A program made the position numbers and the translations under genes. Source: Setoptus koraiensis (Eukaryota > Arthropoda). Taken from it: DNA of 64,000 nucleotides. The stretch spans positions 3,472,001-3,536,000 of the forward strand of contig CM106586.1 of assembly GCA_048013815.1 (NCBI GenBank). Reading direction: 5' to 3'. Numbering within the stretch: position 1 is the first letter of the stretch; every line of letters starts with the position of its first letter. Shown here in pieces: positions 1 to 11,555 of this stretch. A model generated the notes under the pieces. That model did no database searches, had not been told where the DNA came from, and saw only the letters and a program-made list of their open reading frames with translations.

Positions 1-110
1 GCTGTAAATGTTGTGCCAAGTATGACACTGCTGCCTGCCATATGATGCAATATTGTTGCAAACAATTATCAGCTGAGCAGATCAGCAGCACGGTTGCATC
101 ATGCAGCGAC

Positions 111-139
111 GACAGCGCACTGTCGGACAGTGCGCTGTC
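111..139. repeat. Hairpin, 14-bp perfect arms, 1-nt centre
   Basis: Arms 111-124 and 126-139 are exact reverse complements around a single G. It is one of two strong hairpins within the first 250 bp. Confidence 0.8.
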
Positions 140-190
140 AGCTGATGCAGCCGGTGCACCACCAAATGTGTTGTGGTTGTTGTTGCACTT

Positions 191-231
191 GCTCGCTCGC
201 CAGGCCAGTGTCAATGGCCTGGCGAGCGAGC
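191..231. repeat. Hairpin, 17-bp perfect arms, 7-nt loop
   Basis: Positions 191-207 are exactly complementary to 215-231, with loop GTGTCAA. The stem is GC-rich. Confidence 0.8.
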
Positions 232-1680
232 TTGCGGCGCCAAGATGCGCCAACACTGCATGGTTGCGTCATTGCGCCAGTGCGACATTGCGACATTTGT
301 GGCAGTCGGAAACAGGCTCTTCCGACTGACTTCACTTGCTGCCAGCAGCGCCAACAAGTAAAGCCAAACGAAGCCAGCGAAATTGCGAACAGCCCAAGGA
401 GCGGAAAAGATTGGCTCGTCGGGCGGCTCGGTCAAGCCGCCGACCAGCCACAGCCGAGTCGTATGCGAGTGGCCGACAAGTGCGAGGGCGCTCGCAAAAA
501 CTGAGCTCGGCACGACTGGCCGCAGCTCGAAATTGTGGCTAATCTAATCTGAGCAGTTCGGTGATTTATGATCCATGTCACTGTTGCGCCGGTTGTCATG
601 GCGACGCAGCCTCGGCACCATCGCACCATCGCAACAGCGGCACCAACAGCAACAGGTGAGCCGGTCGCAAGCGCCGCTGCTGTGAGAAGAAGCGTTGCCA
701 AAGAAATTGGCCGAGTTGCGGCTCGTTGCCGGCGGCTTGCGGTGCCCGTATGGGCACCGCGGTGACGGGTGCCGCCATGGAAACGAGCGCAAATGAAAAC
801 AAAACAAGCGCCTCGTGACGACAACATTGTGACATTGTGCAATGATGACGCAATTGTTGCCCGTTCCCTCTTTTTGCCGGCCCGTTTCTCTTTTTTGCCG
901 GCCCGCTCCCTGTTGGCGAGCTCACGAGTCGTTGCGTTAGCTGCGCAGCCTGGCGGCCTCACCTGTCGCCTGTTCTAATGGAGTCGCCTGTTCCAATGGA
1001 GAGTCGTGGTCAACAGGCGACAGGAGAAGCCAATGAGTGGCCGCACTGGCAACGCGCGCCGCCACTGTCGACACGACAACATGTTGGCAGCATGGGTACA
1101 AGTGCACGACAGGTGAACGGGGTTTTTTGCAAGTTGGTGCAACAAGTTGGCCGAGAAGAAGTTTTTCAACTTGTCAACTGGTTCAATTTCTGCGCACTGT
1201 TGTTGTCGCCGTCAATGGGCACAAGATGCACTCTTGCAGCAAGACTCTCGCAGCAACAGGCAGTCATTTTTGGTGGCGCCAGCGTTCACGGCTTAACGGC
1301 TTTACGGCACCATCGAGCGTATCATCAATTAGAATTAGCCACTTCCGGCTGACCAGTTGTTGCACTGGCGCTCACTGTCCTGCCGCTAATGTGTTTAGAC
1401 CTATATGCTGTCACGGTGTTACTATCATAGTATTGCTATGTGATTCACATAATGTGAACGAGTGTGTGCGTGTGTGTGTGTGTGTATTAATGGCGCCAGT
1501 TAATTAACAATTGACAAGCCAGTCGAGTTTATTGAACTCAAACTGGCTAATGAGCCAACCAACTGGCCAGTGACCAATGAGCCGGCTAACGAGCGAGCGC
1601 ATTCACAATGGATGGCGCGCACAATTTCGGCTGCAGTCAGCTGAGTCGCCGCTTGCCGGCTACATTGTGCCGCAACAGTA

Positions 1681-1775
1681 TGCAACATTATGTAACAATG
1701 TGCAATGTTATGTAACAGTGTGCGACGTTATGTAACAGTGTGCAGCATTATGTAACAGTGTGGAACATTCTGTGC
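1681..1775. repeat. 20-bp minisatellite, about 4.5 units
   Basis: Units start at 1681, 1701, 1721, 1741 and 1761. They share TTATGTAACAGTGTG and differ at a few bases near the unit start. Confidence 0.85.
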
Positions 1776-1866
1776 ATTATGTGCGGTATCAACAGTATTT
1801 ACAGTGCGCACAGCGTGCAGGATACATTTGTGCGGACCTCCGAGTGCGCTATGGAATCCATAGTCG

Positions 1867-1903
1867 ATTGTCGCCAGCACAGGTGAGCCTCTGGCCGGAC
1901 AAT
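1867..1903. repeat. Hairpin with CAGGTGAG in its loop
   Basis: Arm 1867-1877 pairs with 1891-1903 over 11 bp with a 2-nt bulge at 1896-1897. The loop, 1878-1890, contains CAGGTGAG at 1880-1887. Confidence 0.7.
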
Positions 1904-3358
1904 TGACAGCAATTGCCTATTGACCTGCTCACAAGTTGTCAGTTGTTGTGCCACACAACTTGTGTGTGTGTGTGCAAAGAACAATTGCATCGGCACGGAA
2001 ACAAATGTGCACATTATAATAACATAATAATAATTATTGTTGCTGCTGCGAGCAACAAATTGCCCCGGCCGGCCGGCCATTATCGGCTGGCCTATTGCGC
2101 AACAGCTGGCACTGTGGCGCTAGCTAGCTTGCCGGCTGCTAATTGGTCGTTGTCATCAGCTGTTGTTGCCAGTAACAATGACACAGTGACAGTAGCAGCA
2201 TGATAATGATATTGCAACAACAGCTGATCGGACAATGTGAGCAACACCGATGATCACTGACAGCGCAGGCAGCACAGGTGACAGGATAAATGCATTAGTA
2301 TCGGTTGCATTTGCAGCCAATAAACAATGACTGTTTAGTGGCTGCAAAGCGATGATGACAACGCACAACGTAAATATATTATAATTATATCATGTAAGCA
2401 ACAACGACAACAACAGCAAGCTCGTCGCTGTTGTGAGCCACACAACAACAATGTCCGGCCAAGTGGCGCTGCCAACAGCAACATGACAACGATTTGCAAC
2501 GACGGGCGAGCGACAACAACAACTATTGTTGCTGTTGCTGATAATCGTCTTGTTAATGAACTTTGCTTGGCCGATTCGGTCGTGCAATTGATTCGTGCGC
2601 GCTGATCACCTGTCCGATGGCCCACAGCGGACACACGACTCAATTTGCATCTCATTGCGGCAGCGATTTTATCCGGCCGCCTTGTGACCGTGAAGCGGAG
2701 CGTGAAGTCGCCCACTTTTGCTCTCCATTGGCCCATTTCGTATCGTTTAGACGCTCGCCCGGCCACCGTGGACGGGTGTGCCGGGTTTTGTGCGGCTGCC
2801 CTGCTCGTATATGCTTGGCATGTCCGACGGCCTGTATCCGCTGCCGGAACCCGCTGACGGTATCCGCTGCCGGAATCCGCTGCAAGAGGCCCGATTCATG
2901 TGTCACAATGCCCGTGCCCGATTACCAACCATTCTGCATGCGGCCATTTTGCATGCGGCCAAGCGCTTTCGGCCCGGCCCGGCCCGGCCCTGAGCCAGGC
3001 GCACCCACTTTTGTTGCCAGTGCCGGACACTGTGTCGTTGTGCGGAGCGCATTTTGGGCACTCGCTTTTGTCAAACAATCCGTGTGACTTACCAGACAGA
3101 TTGTTGAGCTCGCTTGAGTCGACCCAGTCGGGCCAGACGCCGGCGAGCGGTGGCGCTCCGATCGGCCGCCGGTCGGATCCCGTCCACTGATAATGGACCG
3201 CTAATAATGGATCCGGCTACCCGAGCTATGATATCTGTCGGCCATATCTGTCTAGTGTCGTGTCTGCGGCACAACAATGCACGACAGCAACAACTCCGGC
3301 CATTAGATTGAAAATCAATCATCTGGCGCAACGCTGTCGCTTTGTCAGTGCCGAGGCG

Positions 3359-3431
3359 TGTTGTCGTTGTTGTCGTTGTTGTCGTTGTTGCTGTTGTTGT
3401 CGTTGTTGCTGTCGTTGTCGTTGTTGTTGCT
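3359..3431. repeat. TTGTCG hexanucleotide repeat with TTG interruptions
   Basis: Runs of TTGTCG and GTTGCTG. On the minus strand the same tract encodes Asn/Asp runs, which explains open frames seen there. Confidence 0.8.
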
Positions 3432-3717
3432 GCAAGTCGCTGCAGTCAGAGCGTTTATTTGTGTGCTTGTGTTACGCAACAGGTACCTGTTAGCGCACAG
3501 GCTATCACAGGCGAGATGCGAGCCGCTGTCGCTGGAAACTGGAGCATGCGACACAGCTGACAGCGGATAGTGCACTAAATGGCAACAAATGGCCCACTGC
3601 GAGCGGCCACCGTTTAAACCGGCCACAGCCAAACAGCGAGCTTGTACAGGTGAACAGCAACCCAGAATAGTGTGCACAGCCCGTATTTGTGCGTCTGTAT
3701 GCGTCGCTCACGTTCAT

Positions 3718-3782
3718 CAGCTGAGTTCCTCAGGTGAGTTCGTCAGGTGAGTTGGTCGGCTGAGTTGGTCAGGTGAGCTCGG
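3718..3782. repeat. 13-bp minisatellite, 5 units, built on CAGGTGAG / CAGCTGAG
   Basis: Units start at 3718, 3731, 3744, 3757 and 3770. Three units begin CAGGTGAG, one CAGCTGAG and one CGGCTGAG. Two of the commonest words of the noncoding blocks are therefore variants of one repeat unit here. Confidence 0.85.
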
Positions 3783-4039
3783 CCGACTTGCAAACATGTA
3801 ACATGTTTTGTTGCTCGCCAGTCGGCGGCGGCATGCAGCGGCGGCACCGGCAGTGGCTTGGCGCAGCGGTAACGGTCACGGTTACGTAACGCTTCCAACA
3901 TCGCGCAGGCGACATGGAAGCGTCGCAAGTTGGCAAATTGGCGACGCAGCGCGATGCCACTGGACCGCGAAGAGAAGCCTGCCTGCCTGTGTGCTCGCCG
4001 TCGACATTGCTGGACACTGTCAACGTGGACGCAGGCTAT

Positions 4040-4201
4040 GCGAGTTCTTTGCGAGTTCTTTGCGAGTTCTTTGCGAGTTCTTTGCGAGTTCTTTGCGAGT
4101 TCTTTGCGAGTTCTTTGCGAGTTCTTTGCGAATTTCGCGATTCCCGCGAATTTTGCGAATTTCGCGATTCCGCGAGTCCTGCGAATTTCGCGATTCCTGC
4201 C
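4040..4201. repeat. 11-bp minisatellite GCGAGTTCTTT, 8 exact units plus decayed tail
   Basis: Eight identical 11-bp units run from 4040 to 4127. They are followed to about 4201 by degenerate GCGAATTTCGCGATTC units. Because 11 is not a multiple of three and no unit carries a stop in any frame, the tract opens every reading frame and produces spurious ORFs on both strands. Confidence 0.9.
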
Positions 4202-4202
4202 A

Positions 4203-4240
4203 ACTCGCCGATCGGCGGCCGACTCGCCGATCGGCGGCCG
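4203..4240. repeat. 19-bp direct duplication
   Basis: 4203-4221 and 4222-4240 are identical. Each holds the self-complementary word CGCCGATCGGCG. Confidence 0.85.
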
Positions 4241-4263
4241 ACTGCGCGCAACACACCAACTCG

Positions 4264-4299
4264 GACACTTGTCGCGCACAGGTGAGCGCGACAAGTGTC
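4264..4299. repeat. Hairpin, 14-bp perfect stem, CAGGTGAG across the loop
   Basis: 4264-4277 is exactly complementary to 4286-4299. The 8-nt loop ACAGGTGA at 4278-4285 places the CAGGTGAG word (4279-4286) at the tip. Confidence 0.8.
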
Positions 4300-5790
4300 G
4301 CACACACACGCTTCGATACAGTGTCCGATCACGGCCAATCTGGCACACACGACTGCAGCGCCGCTGCACAGATTGGCGCCAGCGACACAACAATCGGCTT
4401 GCCAGGGCCACGCCGAGGCGACGCGCCGTCGACCAGTGACCGTCAACGGGCACCGTTATCTGCGTAGCGCTGCCTTGCATTTCACCGTGCTTTCCTTTGG
4501 TGTATGTGTGCGTTACGTAACACTGCATATTACGCAATATGACCGCAGTATGACGCAACAAGCCCCTTGCATTGGCTCGGCATTGGCTTGGCATTGACGA
4601 GCCGCCAACAGGCTCGGCGAATTTCGCATTGAAAGCTCGGCGAGTTTTGCATTGAAAGCTCGGCAAACTTTGCAGTGACAAGCTGGCCGTCGCTGCGAAT
4701 GGTCGGCTGGCGCCCGTTGGCCACATCACGCCGGACAGGCTATAATTTGCGCCGGCCGTGTCCGTCGTGTCCATTTCCATTAGCACATCTGGGCCGGTCG
4801 GGGCAAACTGGCCGCCTTAACGGGTCATTTCCCGTCGCGCGGGCGCTTTTGCCCGTGCCGCATGCGCTCTGTCCCGTCGGGCTGTCCGCTGGCCCACATT
4901 CGAGCGTCGGGCCTTTCCGAGGGCCGCTTTCGCGCCGATTTTCGCCCTTGAAACGTGCCGATATTAGCCGAGATTCGCCAATGTTCGTCGATCGCCCGAC
5001 TGTTCGCACCTTCGATTTTGTGTGTCACGGCGCAAGTCGGACGCGCTCCAAGTTGCTGCGTCGCCCAATGCCAAGCCAGCGTGAGCAACAGAGCAATCGG
5101 CGGAGCAAATCACGACTCGGCTCGCGCCCGCTAACGGACGCTCGCTCGGTTACGGGCCGGCCGGCCGCCGGCGCCGGTCAGTTATTAGGGAGACACGAGT
5201 GGGCGGCGCGCCCGACCGTCGCGTCGCCAGGCGAGTCGTTTTTGGGTTAATAATTGACCTAATAATAGCAACAACAATGATAATATCGGCCGCATATCGA
5301 TTTGCGATATGCGCTCATCGGGCGACGACAGCGACGGCCGACGCTGTCGCAGAGCCGACGGATTCTTTTATTTGTCTTCGTTCGGCCTGTCGCACACAAT
5401 GCCCGCCGACGACGGCTCAATTGTCCGGCCGCGACCAATCGGCCAGCGTGGCGCGCCGTGTTCGCCTGTTGCGCAACATACGCGATACACATAATGCGAC
5501 GGCCGGGCGACGGGCGACAGGATCGCATTTCGGCGCATTTCGGCGCATTTCGGCGTTGCGTAATCGGCACGCCGGACTCCAGTGACTGGAGCGCATGCTA
5601 ATGCGAGAGAGAGAGTCGCCGCTGGACGCCGAAATGGAAAACTGTGGCCAATCCGGCTGGCGGCGTCGCTAATTTGTGTCGCAGTTTGCAATTTGTCAGC
5701 CAGTTGGCGGCTTGCGAGGAGGCGCCCTCGCCAGCAGCGCCTTTGTGGTTCGCTGGCGACTCTCCGCTGGCCGCGTTCGCTTTTGTGTTT

Positions 5791-5860
5791 CGAATTCTCG
5801 AATTCTCGCATTCTCGCATTCTCGCATTCTCGCATTCTCGCATTCGCGCATCCTCGCATT
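5791..5860. repeat. 8-bp minisatellite ATTCTCGC
   Basis: About seven units of ATTCTCGC, decaying at both ends. Translations in all frames are repetitive and not taken as coding. Confidence 0.8.
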
Positions 5861-6879
5861 TCGCCCGCGACAACAATGGCCTGCGAATCGCGTCCATTCT
5901 CCGCGTCCACGACGACAGCGGCGCCGGCCACGGCAACCCGATGCCGCAACCAACAAGCAAACAATGCGGCCACTTGTTGCGCAACACAAAGCCCAAGCAA
6001 AGCAGAGCGAACAGCCAAAACAAGTCCTTTGTATCTCGTTAGTCAACCTGTTGCTGCACCTTTGCACCTCGTCGCACCGTTGCGCAATGGTCGCATCTCG
6101 TCTCGCTTCGTCTTTGTCTCGTTGACACTGAATCGCGGCACCAGTCGTCACCTTGCTGCAGCTCGACGGTGCAGCCCCGCTTTGCGTTGTTATCGTTTGT
6201 TGTCCAGCACAGTGTCGCAATATTGCATAATGCTACACATAATATTCACATAATGCCACACATATCATTCACATGATACTACACATATTACTACACACAT
6301 GATATCGCATGGACGCTGCAGCATCGGGCAATATTCACGCGTGAATACCGCGCTCGAACGGTCAACAAACATGCCGATCGGATCATATCGGCCACCGGTC
6401 AATATGATGCGGCCATCCGGCGCCGCGTTTTGCGCGTGCGAATAAGCGATGTTGTCTATATATAACGACGGTGCATCATTGCGTAATCGGCGAGCCGGTG
6501 TGACGCGGTGCGGCCAAAAACGAAAGTTTTCACTGCGCCCTGTGGACGCTGTGAAAACGCTGCCCGATGCTCAATGCACAATGTAAAATGTGTGATTGAC
6601 AAATGAAATGTTTGCTCACTGTGTAACATTGTGACATTATTGCGCAACCTGGCCGCTGTCAGCGACCGTTACAGTCAGAAATGATTGCGAATGGCCGACA
6701 CAGGCCACAACACACTGGCCAAACGGAGAATTGGCCTCACCGGCAGCGACCGGTTCCAGTTTGCGTGTCCACTCCGTTCGAGCTGACCAGTGGGCCAAAC
6801 TCGATTTACGCAATTTCGCTGGACCAGATAATTGTCGCCGGCTTGCGTAATATTGCTGCAATATTTAATGCGCAGAGAC

Positions 6880-6953
6880 TGATATCGCAGTGCGATATCA
6901 TATGAATATTATGCTCGTTTATTGCGCACAATAAACTTTGCGTCGCAAAGTTT
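6880..6953. repeat. Two neighbouring 21-bp palindromes
   Basis: 6880-6900 (10-bp arms around a G) and 6933-6953 (10-bp arms around a T) are both perfect. A 16-bp palindrome centred on CACGCGTG also lies at 6332-6347. Confidence 0.75.
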
Positions 6954-7840
6954 CTGGCAATGGATGTTGCGAGAGTCGGATAATTTCGCCGGCGAAGCGA
7001 TCAGCGAGCGGCGCCTAACTGCTCAGGCCCGGCACGGCCGCTCCGAGCTGCGGGCCGCCGGATAATTGGGCGAGAGTTTGGCGTCGTTCGGAGCCGTCGC
7101 AAGCCGCCAACAACCACTACAATGCTATAAATATGCGCTCGGCATGCACCGCGCCAACTCAAGCGTTTGGCTGGATATATTTATACATGTTACATTCACA
7201 CGGCTCGCCCAGCCAGCAAACGAAGCGAGCGAGCGCCACTATGACGCAATATGAGCGCAAGCATCATGAAAGTATGACGCAATGTGTGATACACAGCGGC
7301 CAGATTATGTTGATGATAACGCGATAACTATCAACATTACGCACAGTGAGATAATCATGAGATTTATGCATCGTTCTCGCAATTGAATTTATTCCTGAAT
7401 AATTTGCCACTCGCTCACCTGTTGGGCCGGCCGCTGCGCCGCTCGGTCGGTCGCTTCGTCGCTCGGCGGCCGGCCAGCGGGCCGGCGTCTCGCGGGCCGC
7501 AACACATGGACACAACGGCGCCTACTTGCTTGGCGCTCTATTAATTCCGGCCGGTTAATGGCGGCCGCCCGGCGAGCTTGCAGATTTATCACTGCGGTAT
7601 GGTTGCGTCAGCTGACTCTGACAATCGGCCGGCTCGGACGGTCAGCTGGCTCTGACAGGTGGGCGCAGTGTGCGAATGATACATTTTTAGCATGACAGAC
7701 GCGCCACAGTTGGCCGGCCCGTCGCATCGTGTGTCGCAGGGTTTCGCATTATGTCGCATGTGGCGCATTCACGGTCGCCCGCCTGAGCCGGCGACCGATA
7801 TTCACGGCGACCGATGTTCGCGGCGGCGGCGGCGACGGCC

Positions 7841-7900
7841 AGATATTCACGGCGGCGACCAGATATTCACGGCGGCGACCAGATATTCACGGCGACGACA
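7841..7900. repeat. 20-bp minisatellite, 3 units
   Basis: Units at 7841, 7861 and 7881 share AGATATTCACGGCGGCGACC, with related half-units upstream from about 7796. Confidence 0.85.
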
Positions 7901-8173
7901 AGATATCATCGCGCAACGACGACATTCGAGCGCTGCTGAGTCGCCTCACGTAACGGCTCGTTGGAGGCCGCTCTCATGAGCTCGGCGGCACGGTTGCGCA
8001 ATTAGGCGAGCGGCAGACCGACTCGGCGAGCTCGCTGGGCAAGTTGAGCGCCGATGGGGGCTTGTTGATTGCGCAATAGAGTGGCCTGATAAAGTGGCCA
8101 GTTTGCACTTGAGCGGCGCTTTGCCTGTCGCCCATCTAAAATATAACAACTCATACGTAAATTACGTAACGTA

Positions 8174-8195
8174 ATGTGTGTGTGTGTGTGTGTGT
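8174..8195. repeat. (TG)n microsatellite
   Basis: About 11 TG dinucleotides immediately after the palindrome TTACGTAA at 8162-8169. Confidence 0.9.
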
Positions 8196-8594
8196 AACGG
8201 GCATTGTGGCGGTTTTATCCGAGCCGCTGTCGGGCCGATAATGATACCGTTGCCGCTATGTGTGCCGCTTGCAACAGATGCGAGATGGCGTGTGAATGGT
8301 TGGCTCAAATTGCGCAACGATGCTCGCTGGCTCAAATTGTCGCTGCCGGCGACTCGTGAGAGAAGTCGTGTGCTTATCATTATATCGCAGCAGATATGTC
8401 ATCAACTGTTGCGTCATGATGATATTCAATATTGCGTCAGCCGGCATTGTGACTAGCCTCTATATTCTCACTTGTGACTGGCAAGTGCTGCTTAAATGTG
8501 TGTCGTGTGAACAACGACAATATGCAAATTGGCAAGTCGCCGCTGTCAATTGATGGTGCGCGTCGCGTCGGCGAGTGGGCGCCACCTACTACGC

Positions 8595-8709
8595 TGTATA
8601 AATAGTGTATAAATAGTGTATAAATGCTACATGAATACTATATAAATACTATGTAAATACTATGTGAATACTATGCGAATACCATGTGAATACTATGTGA
8701 ATACTGTGC
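8595..8709. repeat. AT-rich 11-bp minisatellite
   Basis: Degenerate units of TACTATGTGAA and TATAAATAGTG make an AT-rich island inside GC-rich sequence. Confidence 0.75.
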
Positions 8710-10216
8710 AATGACCGGCCGGACCGGGGCCGCAATTGGCGACGACGGCCGATAATTGGCGATATAGACGTAATAACAGGCGATAATAAGCCGCCTGACA
8801 GCGTTGTGAGTGTGGGAAAAGCGGGGGCATTAATCCGCCGGCTGGCTGGTTGTTAACATTGTTAATAAGTCACCGCGGCGACATACAAACAACACAAAGT
8901 GGCCACTCACAAGCGGCCAAAAGCGGCCAACGAGCCGCCACTGATGGCAGCCAGCGATAAACAGACAGGTGAGACAGACAAAAAACATGGCCAACAATAA
9001 TAAACTTGTCCATCGCGCATAAAATCACTTAAAAAAGAGCGCAGCGCTTCTCCGCCAAGACTCCTTTCGCAGGTGGCGAACCGTTATTCTGGGACTCCTC
9101 CAAGAGTTGGCCGAGGAGCTTGGCCGAAGGAGCTCGCCGAAGAGAAGCGCGAAGAAATTCCTTGAAGAAATTCCTGCGAGCTCGCCGAAGAAGCGCTCGG
9201 CGCAGAAATTGACAGAATTGAGAATGGGCCAAAATTGCAAGATTGTTTGCTGTCCGATTACTGGCCGCCAGCGAGCGCTTTTTATCGTCTCACACTCTGC
9301 GCCGTCTGGCCCGTTTCGCCCGTTCGCTGGCTTGCCGCTCGATAATCGTTCTCGGTTTGGGCTCGCTCGGCGCGTCGCCAGTGGCCGTCGGTTGGCCGCT
9401 CGCTGGCCGTCCGACAGCCACCAGCAAACAGTGGGCAACGACGAGCGGTGAAACGTTTTTGGGTGGCGTCGCGGAGAGCGGTTTGTTTGTTTGTTTGTTC
9501 CTGTTATCGCGCACCGTTCTTAGAGGCGCTACGAGCGCTCGTTTGTCGGCCAATCGGGCAACTTGATTAATGGCGACCATCCATCGATTGCGCCCGAACT
9601 TGAGCGTTCGAGACTGCGAGCTCCGACTCGCCACTTCGAACAGCCACAAATTCCCACAAATTTCCACAAATCTCCACAAATTTCCATTCGAATTCCGCCG
9701 GCATGCAAATCGCCAGAGACTGCCCGCTGAGCTAGCTGCGCGGCACACACTTGTTGCTCGCTCGTCGTCCGTCGCTGCGTCCGTAATTCATTTACCGGGG
9801 CACTCATCTGATAACTGTGCCGAAAATAGCCCGCGAGGCGCAGTGGAACTTGCGATCCGCAAGTCGCCACTCGCGAGCGCCATCGAGCCGGCCCAACTGC
9901 ATCACAAACGCACTGGGGGCCCCGAGAACGCGAACACTTGGACGAAATTTAATTTCTGCACAGTCCGGCCCGGAGAGTGTTGAGAGTGCCAAGTTGGGAG
10001 TGCAAGTTGAGAGCGCGGTTGGCAGAGTCGAGAGTGATTGCACCGTTATCTTGTTCATTCATGAATAATCAACGACAAAATAGCCGGTGAGGGCGATCGG
10101 TTGGCGAGTCACTTGATTCGAGTGACAACTCATTGTTGATTGCTGTGCGTTTTGATGGCATCACCGTTGGCACTGTTAGCTGACTGTCGGCGCCGTTCCA
10201 CTGTCAGTGAGCGCCA

Positions 10217-10258
10217 GTCACTGTCCGACAGTCACTGTCCGACAGTCACTGTCCGACA
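10217..10258. repeat. 14-bp minisatellite GTCACTGTCCGACA, 3 units
   Basis: Exact units at 10217, 10231 and 10245, flanked by near-copies. Confidence 0.9.
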
Positions 10259-11034
10259 GTGACATCATCTTTTTCTGTTCCCAATTGTTGCATAACTTGC
10301 ATCTCTTGCGCAACGTCTCTTACACAACATGTCTTATTGAACTTTTTATTTCTTACATTTGACGCTTACGTTCATTTGGCGACGCTCATCGCTGGCTGAC
10401 GATGATGGATGAAGCCAGGCTAATTTATCATCGTCGCTTGGCGCTGTCACCTGAGCCTGTGTTGTCGCCGTATGGCGTGTACAATGGTCGCCGTTGTTGT
10501 GTCTTGGCAGCGGGGCGAACATGGCGAAAATTGCAAAAATTGCCAACGTTGCCAACATTGCGCCGATGGACAGAACACATTGAATATTGGGAAATTGAAT
10601 AAAAATTCAAATTAACAGTACAAATAGACGACTGACAAGCGCACAACAAACATACTAAGTAGTAAATACAAATATAAATACAAACGCGACAGACATGCAA
10701 ATGGTGCCAACAGCGACACAAAGGCCGACCAACGGCCTCCATTGTTGGGCACGATTCTCGGCATGCACTGTTGCTGATGAGATTAGTTAACGGCAGCGAC
10801 GGGTCGGCGCCACTGACAGTTGGCCCGTCGCGGCGTCTTGGCCAGATTTTGCCAGGTTTTGCAGCAGCAGCGCGCAGCACTAAAAGTTGCTAAAAGAGAG
10901 CCAGCGAGCGACAGCGACAGAGCGACAGGTGACACTTGACAGCCACTGTGATGTATGGCTGACGGCGCCACTGGCGCCACCGACGCCACTGACGCAACGG
11001 TTGCCAGAACAGTTGCGACTGGCAACTTGCGAGA

Positions 11035-11113
11035 CGACGCAACAGCGACCGAAGCAGCGACAGCGACCGAGGCAGCGACAGCGACCGAAGCAGCGACAGC
11101 GACAGCGACAACG

Positions 11114-11156
<43 letters not shown>

Positions 11157-11159
11157 CGG
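11035..11159. repeat. 18-bp GACAGCGACC-type repeat running into (CAA)n
   Basis: Three to four units of an 18-bp CGACAGCGACCGAAGCAG repeat pass into an ACAACA run. This gives Thr- or Gln-rich frames on the plus strand and Leu- or Val-rich frames on the minus strand, which are not taken as coding. Confidence 0.8.
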
Positions 11160-11469
11160 CAAAAGAAGCAGCGACAACAACGCCAACAGGTGAAGTGTCA
11201 GTGTTGCAGCGGCAACGGTGTGTGTTTTTATATGTTAATGTCATCGTTCAGCGGCCATTGTTGGCTCGCTGCGAGCTCGACAATCGCAACTCGACGCACA
11301 GTGGCCCGCATCGCACAGGTGAGCCGACGACACAGGTGAGTTTCACAATGAGTTTGTTGGCGGTGCGAGGAGAAAAAAGCGGCAACCCAATCTGGCAACA
11401 TGTCGCCTGCTGCATCCATCTTGCGGCTTGCGAGGCCGCTTGCGATTTTCGCCGGCATGATCGATGTGC

Positions 11470-11555
11470 TTTGTCGTTGTCGTTGTTGTCGCTGTCGCTG
11501 TTGTCGCTGTTGTCGCTGTTGTCGCTGTTGTCGCTGTTGTTGTTGTCGTTGCTAA
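11470..11555. repeat. TGTCGTTGT / TGTCGCTGT repeat
   Basis: Nonamer-like units of TGTCGCTGT, matching tracts at 3359, 20278, 39890 and 62520. Confidence 0.75.

Noticed and set aside
3743-4786. 347-codon open frame on the minus strand
   Set aside because: Its length comes from the stop-free 11-bp array at 4040-4127 and from GC-rich words; the peptide is repetitive and matches nothing known.
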